64,000 nucleotides of DNA from Rhodococcus sp. HNM0563 (GTDB lineage Bacteria > Actinomycetota > Actinomycetes > Mycobacteriales > Mycobacteriaceae). Below are positions 59,149 to 64,000 of this stretch, in pieces (the stretch's first letter is position 1; each line of letters begins with the position of its first letter). The stretch spans positions 186,001 to 250,000 of the forward strand of contig NZ_JAASAF010000006.1 in the NCBI RefSeq assembly GCF_012726195.1. The letters are read 5' to 3'. The translations under genes were made by a program, and so were the position numbers. A model generated the notes under the pieces. The model had not been told where the DNA came from. It ran no database searches and saw only the letters and a program-made list of their open reading frames with translations.

Positions 59149-59790
59149 ATGAGCCAGCTGCTGAGGGTCCAGAATTTCACCGTGTCGAGCGACGGCATCG
59201 CTGCTGGTGAAAACCAGAGTTTCGAGAATCCGTTCGGTCTCGACCACGGCGAGATGTTCGCGTGGGCCGGTGCTACGGCGAGCTGGCCCAATCGCACCGA
59301 GCCGGGTGGAAGTCGCGGCCTCGACGACTACTTCGCACGCGACTTCGCGCACAACATCGGCGCCGAGATCATGGGACGTAACAAGTTCGGTCCGCAACGT
59401 GGCCCCTGGGCGGATCACGAGTGGCTCGGATGGTGGGGTGACGAACCGCCGTTCCACACGCCGGTGTTCGTGATGACCCACTACGAACGTCCGTCGTTCA
59501 CGCTCGGAGACACCACGTTCCACTTCGTGAACAGCGACCCGGAAACCGTCCTCGAGCAGGCACGCGAGGCTGCACAAGGCAAAGATGTGCGCCTCGGTGG
59601 TGGCGTGACCACGATCAAGGAATTCCTCGATGCCGATCTCGTCGACACCATGCATGTGGTCGTGTCGCCGGTGAAGTACGGACAAGGTCTCCGGCTCTGG
59701 GAATCACCCGACGAGTTGCGCGACAGGTTCCACCTGGACGTCGTACCCAGTTCGAGCGGTGTCACTCACCACGTGTTCTGGCGAAAATGA
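59149..59790 (+). CDS. dihydrofolate reductase family protein (RibD C-terminal-like)
   Basis: A 213-residue DHFR-fold reductase. An N-terminal VQNFTVSSDGIAAG strand, AEIMGRNKFGPQRGPW (the xMGRxT-like nucleotide segment), RLGGGVTTIKEFLDADLVDT and LWES near the end fit the RibD C-terminal/DHFR-like family. The physiological substrate is unknown and it is probably not the folate enzyme. ATG at 59149 has GGAGG 5 nt upstream. Confidence 0.88.
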   Translation: MSQLLRVQNFTVSSDGIAAGENQSFENPFGLDHGEMFAWAGATASWPNRTEPGGSRGLDDYFARDFAHNIGAEIMGRNKFGPQRGPWADHEWLGWWGDEPPFHTPVFVMTHYERPSFTLGDTTFHFVNSDPETVLEQAREAAQGKDVRLGGGVTTIKEFLDADLVDTMHVVVSPVKYGQGLRLWESPDELRDRFHLDVVPSSSGVTHHVFWRK

Positions 59791-59800
59791 TGCGATCGAA

Positions 59801-60448
59801 TCACTCCGCGCGGGGACGCGCGGGATACCCGGCGATGAACAGCCCTTCGGCCGACACACAGACCTCTCCGTCGGCTGTGCTGATCTCTCCGACCGTGTGG
59901 ATCTTCCGGCCGTCGCGCGACACCTGACGGGCAGCGACCGTCAGCGGCTCGAACAATGGCGCCACGCGGTGGTACCGGACCGTGAGCTGCGCTGTCATGC
60001 CACGCTCGCCCGCGTAGTCGTTCGCGTTACCGAGAGCGTGATCGAGAAGGAGCGCAGACATACCGCCGTGCACCTTTGCCGGTGGCCCCTGGTACGGCAG
60101 GTCGAGCGTGGTTTCGCCGCGGATCGATCCGTCGTCGTATCCCCGGAACTGCAGCGGCGGTGCGATCGGATTGTCGACGCCGGTGACGGGACTGTGGCGC
60201 GTCGGTCCGTTTCCCTCCCACATTTCGACCAATCGCGTGTCGAGGTCGGGGGAGTGCTCGTCGAGCGTGTCCGCGATCTCGTGCAGCGTGTCGCGGATGC
60301 GGGCGAGGTGTGGGTTGTCGCGTCCGGTGCGCAACACCGCCGTCATGAGACGTCGCGTTGCATCCGCGACCTCCTCGATCACATGGCCTGTGGGTGGGGC
60401 GCAGGTCGCGACACCTTCGTTGATCTCTGCCGAGGCAGTCGATGCCAT
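59801..60448 (-). CDS. PaaI-like hotdog thioesterase
   Basis: A 215-residue protein with an N-terminal helical extension and a C-terminal hotdog domain: GPPAKVHGGMSALLLDHALG (the HGG motif with the catalytic Asp), MTAQLTVRYHRVAPL and GEISTADGEVCVSAEGLFI. It probably hydrolyses an acyl- or phenylacetyl-CoA. GAGAAGGGG lies upstream; ATG at 60448 or GTG at 60454. It diverges from the MFS gene. Confidence 0.88.
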   Translation of the reverse strand: MASTASAEINEGVATCAPPTGHVIEEVADATRRLMTAVLRTGRDNPHLARIRDTLHEIADTLDEHSPDLDTRLVEMWEGNGPTRHSPVTGVDNPIAPPLQFRGYDDGSIRGETTLDLPYQGPPAKVHGGMSALLLDHALGNANDYAGERGMTAQLTVRYHRVAPLFEPLTVAARQVSRDGRKIHTVGEISTADGEVCVSAEGLFIAGYPARPRAE

Positions 60449-60633
60449 GGTCACCCCTTCTCCACAATCCCTGCGCTGTACGAGGACCGACGGTAGGTCC
60501 TGACCGCAACGGTCGCCGGGCAACTTCCGCTGATCGGGAGCGGAAGCATTCGCGCTGACCGCGACGGTTGTCCGGTGTGCCGAAGTGGCGCGAACCGCAC
60601 CCTGAAACCGCCCGGTGCGCGCACCATTGTTCT

Positions 60634-62205
60634 GTGACCACACCCGACCAGGGCCGTCCCACTCGCGCACCATTGGTGCTGGCATCGTTGATCCTCGTCG
60701 CGGCGGTCGCGAACCTGAACCTCGCCGTTGCGAATGTCGCACTGCCCGATATCGGGAAAGCCTTCGATGCGACTCAGACCAGTCTCAATCTCATCGCGGT
60801 CGGGTACTCGCTCGGATTGGCGGCGTCCGTCCTCTATCTCGGCGCCATCGGCGACCGCTACGGACGCAAGAGCATGCTGCTCCTCGGCATGGCGCTGTCG
60901 GTGCCCGCGTCGCTCGTCGCGGGCCTTGCACCGAACGAGGGGATCCTGTTTCTGGCCCGGGTGATCGGGGGAGTGTCGGCTGGGCTCGCCTATCCGACGA
61001 CGTTGGCGCTGATCACGGCGCTGTGGTCGGGAGCGGGCCGGACCCGAGCAATCGCGTTGTGGTCGTCGATCGGCGGTGGTCTCACCGCGCTCGGGCCGCT
61101 CGTCGCCGGGTCGCTGCTGGAAGGCTTCTTCTGGGGATCGGTGTTTCTCGTGACGATCCCGCTGGCACTCGTGGCGCTCGGACTCACGATCGTGTTCGTG
61201 CCGAGCCACGTCAACGAGTCGACGGACCCCGTCGACCACCTCGGCGGAATCGTGTCGGTAGTCCTGGTCGGATCACTCGTCGTCGGTATCAACTTTGCTC
61301 CGGTGGACGGAATGACCACCGTCGCCGTGTCTGCGCTCGCGATCGCTGCCGCCTCGGGTGTGGGTTTCGTGATCCGTCAACTGCGGGCGCGGAATCCGCT
61401 GTTCGATCTGCGGATCGCGCGGCGTCGGACCTTCTGGGTCGCGGCTGTTGCGGGCATCATCGTGTTCGGCACGCTGATGGGGACGATGTACATCAGCCAG
61501 CAGTACCTGCAGAACGTCCTCGGGTATTCGACTCTCGCCGCGGGATCGGCTGCGCTTCCCGCGGCGTTGGTGATGGTGCTGGTGGCGCCGCAATCGGCGA
61601 AGCTCGTCGAGTCGCACGGGGCTCGGTTCACGCTGCTGCTGGGATACGTCGCAATCGTGCTCGGATTGGTGGTGGCTCTGATGATGTGGGACGCCGATGC
61701 CCACTATTGGGTTGTTGCGCTGGGTTTCATGTTCCTCGGCGCAGGCGTCGGCCTGGCAGGCACACCGGCATCCCACTCACTGACGGGCTCGGTGCCGGTG
61801 TCGCGCGCGGGCATGGCCTCCGGAACAGCCGATCTCCAGCGCGACCTTGGTGGCGCCATAGTGCAGTCGATACTCGGAGCGCTGCTCACAGCGGGGTATT
61901 CGGCATCGTTCGCAGCCACGATTGCCGCGAATCCGCAGGCGTCGTCGGTCAGCGAACCGACGCAGGCCGCACTGGAGAAATCGTTCGCGGGTGCGGCGAA
62001 CATCGCTGAACGGTATCCGCAGTACGCGCAGCAGATCATCGCCGCAGCCCGAGCAGCATTCCTCGACGGCGACACGCGCGCATATGCGGCAGCAATCGCA
62101 ATCGTCCTCATCGGTGCGGCACTTGTGTTCTTCGCGTTCCCGAAGCGCGACGCCGAGCGTGTGCTGCTGGCGAGCTACGCCGCCGAGGATGCGCGTGAGG
62201 CCTGA
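60634..62205 (+). CDS. MFS transporter, DHA2/EmrB-QacA type
   Basis: A 523-residue membrane protein with about 14 helices. ALPDIGKAFDATQTSLN, the loop motif GAIGDRYGRKSMLLLG (motif A) and [20 protein letters not shown] near helix 11 are typical of DHA2 drug:H+ antiporters. It probably exports drugs or metabolites. GTG at 60634 was chosen because the helix-rich sequence begins soon after; no strong ribosome binding site is seen. The divergent thioesterase shares the 185-bp promoter gap. Confidence 0.9.
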   Translation: MTTPDQGRPTRAPLVLASLILVAAVANLNLAVANVALPDIGKAFDATQTSLNLIAVGYSLGLAASVLYLGAIGDRYGRKSMLLLGMALSVPASLVAGLAPNEGILFLARVIGGVSAGLAYPTTLALITALWSGAGRTRAIALWSSIGGGLTALGPLVAGSLLEGFFWGSVFLVTIPLALVALGLTIVFVPSHVNESTDPVDHLGGIVSVVLVGSLVVGINFAPVDGMTTVAVSALAIAAASGVGFVIRQLRARNPLFDLRIARRRTFWVAAVAGIIVFGTLMGTMYISQQYLQNVLGYSTLAAGSAALPAALVMVLVAPQSAKLVESHGARFTLLLGYVAIVLGLVVALMMWDADAHYWVVALGFMFLGAGVGLAGTPASHSLTGSVPVSRAGMASGTADLQRDLGGAIVQSILGALLTAGYSASFAATIAANPQASSVSEPTQAALEKSFAGAANIAERYPQYAQQIIAAARAAFLDGDTRAYAAAIAIVLIGAALVFFAFPKRDAERVLLASYAAEDAREA

Positions 62206-62253
62206 GCGGCGTGTCGCCGGTGCCCGAACCGGCAGTTCGGCGAAGGTGGCGGC

Positions 62254-63522
62254 ATGGTCTCTGCCTTGCGATGCGTCCTCATCGTCGTCGGGGGTGTTTC
62301 ATCAGGTGTCGTACTGGGTGAGCCCAGCGTCGACACCTACATCGACTTCGGCTCGAGCTCGGTGTTCGATTCCGATGTCGCAGCGGCTGCGGCGGGCTCG
62401 ATCGTGGCGATGCTCGCGGCAACGGTGTGCCGCGGCCGCTCACAGGTGGCAACCACGGTCCTCGCAGGGGCTCTGCTCGTGGCGATCGTCGCGTTGCCCG
62501 GAGCATGGAGTTACGACATCTATCCTGCGACGATCGGCGCGGGCCTGATTCTCGGTGGCCTGTCGGCGATGTGCTGGGGACCGCAACTGCTGTGTCGGCA
62601 GAGCGTACTTTCTGGCGCTGTGGTCGCCGGTCTGTTGACGGCGTCGCCGATCGCCGAATACCGAATGTTTGCGGCCTCGTCCCCCGGCTGGACGGCGTAT
62701 GTCGAGGTGAGCGAGCAACCCGCGAATGTCGTGTGGTTGAGCTCGGCGGTCGCCGTCGCTGTCCTCGCGATCGCGACAGTGGTGATCGGTGGTGTCGATA
62801 CGGGCGACGCACGGGCGTGGGACATGCGTGAGTTGGTGGCCGGTGTCGGAATCCCTTTTATCGCAATCGTCTTGTACTGGTCGTTCGACGGTGCCCTGTA
62901 CACGCCGACGAGCGATTTCGGGCAGGGGCGATGGGTTCTGGGCGTCCTGATCGTGCCGATCGTGATCATCGCGGCACTGAGCTTGCGGAACCGCTCCGGA
63001 AAGCTGCTTCTCGCCGCTACTGCACTGCTCGTCTCGGCTCGTGCAGCAGAGGAATTGACCCCGGGCGCGTGGCCGATCCTGTTGATCCCGTCGATACTGG
63101 TGGCTCTCGGTGTGTGGCTCGGCCGCCGGTATCCGGTACCTCTTGTCGGGATCGGAGTGCTGGCGCTCGTCACGGCAACAGCGATCTTCGAGCGGGCACC
63201 ATGGGACAACATGCATTTCGTGGCGACGATCTTCGCCCTACCGTGTGCTGCCGCATACACGATCGTCGCGTCCCTGCCCTCCACCGCAACTGTGACTGCG
63301 ACGTCGCTGACACTGCCGGCCGTGATGGCGCTGCCGCTGATGATCCAGTTCGGGTGGACCGCATACACCCCGCTCACCGAAGCGAATCAGGACTTTCCGG
63401 AAGATGTGCCGAGCACATGGACGGTGATGACGGTCGCTGCGTCGGTGGCATCGGTGATTGCGTGCGGTGCCGCGATGGCGTGGTTGCAGTACCGGAGGCC
63501 GAGCCGGGACAACGCTGCGTAA
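62254..63522 (+). CDS. hypothetical polytopic membrane protein
   Basis: A 422-residue protein with about 11-12 membrane helices. No transport, kinase or enzyme signature was recognised. A loop near residue 130-155 (PIAEYRMFAASSPGWTAYVE) and one near 210 (GALYTPTSDFGQG) are the main polar parts. It follows the MFS gene by 48 bp on the same strand and could be cotranscribed. Confidence 0.65.
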   Translation: MVSALRCVLIVVGGVSSGVVLGEPSVDTYIDFGSSSVFDSDVAAAAAGSIVAMLAATVCRGRSQVATTVLAGALLVAIVALPGAWSYDIYPATIGAGLILGGLSAMCWGPQLLCRQSVLSGAVVAGLLTASPIAEYRMFAASSPGWTAYVEVSEQPANVVWLSSAVAVAVLAIATVVIGGVDTGDARAWDMRELVAGVGIPFIAIVLYWSFDGALYTPTSDFGQGRWVLGVLIVPIVIIAALSLRNRSGKLLLAATALLVSARAAEELTPGAWPILLIPSILVALGVWLGRRYPVPLVGIGVLALVTATAIFERAPWDNMHFVATIFALPCAAAYTIVASLPSTATVTATSLTLPAVMALPLMIQFGWTAYTPLTEANQDFPEDVPSTWTVMTVAASVASVIACGAAMAWLQYRRPSRDNAA

Positions 63523-63556
63523 TGGCTCGGCGCCCGGTATTGCAGGTGTCGTGGTG

Positions 63557-64000
63557 TCAGGGCACGATCACTTCGGTCGACACCGGGATATTCGGACGGT
63601 CTGTGCGCAGGGTGAGCTGAACCCGGCCCTGGCCCGGATGCACCTGCACGACCATCGGATAGGTGCTCGAGTGGCGCGCGGGAACGAAATGGCTCACCGA
63701 GCCGCTCTGGCCGGTGTCGAGATTTCGCCAATCGATGATGGCAGTGACGTCGCAGGCCAGCAAGGTCGGAGCCCACTCTCCCAAAGGCGAGAACCCTTGC
63801 GTGATACGCAGTTCCACGGAATGAGTGGAACCGGGCGCATTCGAGTACTCGTACAACGGCCCGTCGTACGCGGTGCCGGATGCGCTCAATATGCCTGCGC
63901 AGATGCCATTTCCCAACGTCAACACCGGCGCTGTCGCAACATTGTTCATAACGCAGGATCGCGGTCCGACATTCGACCATCCGAGCTGACATGGGTCGGC
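63557..64000 (-). CDS. secreted protein, 5' end beyond the window
   Basis: Reading from the window edge, the frame stays open before the ATG at 63949 and gives ADPCQLGWSNVGPRSCV, which looks like a mature secreted N-terminus just after a signal cleavage site. The gene therefore probably starts outside the window. The visible 147 residues have four Cys (two in the first 16, then GICAG and LLACDV), Thr/Ser/Pro-rich beta-type sequence and no membrane helix. It resembles small exported actinobacterial proteins of unknown function. Confidence 0.65.
   Translation of the reverse strand, partial: ADPCQLGWSNVGPRSCVMNNVATAPVLTLGNGICAGILSASGTAYDGPLYEYSNAPGSTHSVELRITQGFSPLGEWAPTLLACDVTAIIDWRNLDTGQSGSVSHFVPARHSSTYPMVVQVHPGQGRVQLTLRTDRPNIPVSTEVIVP

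Overview
The window is a chromosomal origin region from a high-GC, mycolic-acid-containing actinobacterium, most probably Rhodococcus or a close Nocardiaceae relative. It starts at the presumed end of dnaA and an oriC-like segment, then reads dnaN, recF, the DUF721/DciA gene, gyrB, gyrA and a DUF3566 gene. Further on it carries cwsA, ppiA, a PH-domain gene, crgA, a DUF881 gene, trpG/pabA and the pknB-pknA-pbpA-rodA-pstP-fhaB-fhaA block. This is the Mycobacterium tuberculosis Rv0001-Rv0020c order. A secreted antigen-85-like mycolyltransferase homologue fits a mycolata host.

Layout. 1-16.5 kb: replication core. A four-gene conservon (histidine kinase, Roadblock, DUF742, small GTPase) and an MHYT membrane sensor sit between gyrB and gyrA. 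tRNA-Ile, a 33-residue DLW-39-like protein and tRNA-Ala follow. 16.6-31.2 kb: a block absent from the M. tuberculosis order. It holds a CsoR-controlled copper efflux operon (copZ, small membrane protein, copA, csoR), a YCII/ECF42 sigma pair, a parS-like site, a second copper module (membrane protein, PCuAC lipoprotein, Dyp-type peroxidase), an R2-like ligand-binding oxidase, an Hsp70/actin-fold membrane protein, an alpha/beta hydrolase, a secreted lipase and a FadE10-like dehydrogenase. 31.2-45.8 kb: conserved cell-division and cell-wall block ending at tRNA-Leu(CAG).

45.8-64 kb: accessory DNA downstream of tRNA-Leu. The most unusual element is a three-gene cassette with ATGA overlaps at both junctions: a TIGR04255 family protein, an Xre/MbcA-antitoxin-like HTH protein and a protein of unknown family with an SQTCDI motif. 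A direct repeat lies just upstream of it. Next come an ABC transporter with a small membrane partner, a GntR-TetR fusion regulator divergent from a FAD monooxygenase with ACTAGTGCA-type operator candidates, and many small metabolic or hypothetical genes. These include a nucleoside deaminase, AhpD-like protein, FMN reductase, orphan Imm-5-like protein, ChaB, the mycolyltransferase homologue, DHFR-like protein, PaaI-like thioesterase, MFS transporter and a secreted protein cut by the window end.

The core genes link replication start (DnaN, DciA, gyrase, oriC boxes, nearby parS) with polar growth and division (PknA/B, PstP, FhaA/B, RodA, PbpA, CrgA, CwsA). The copper genes appear to work as a sensing, efflux and envelope-handling set. 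All functions are inferred from sequence; no searches were run.
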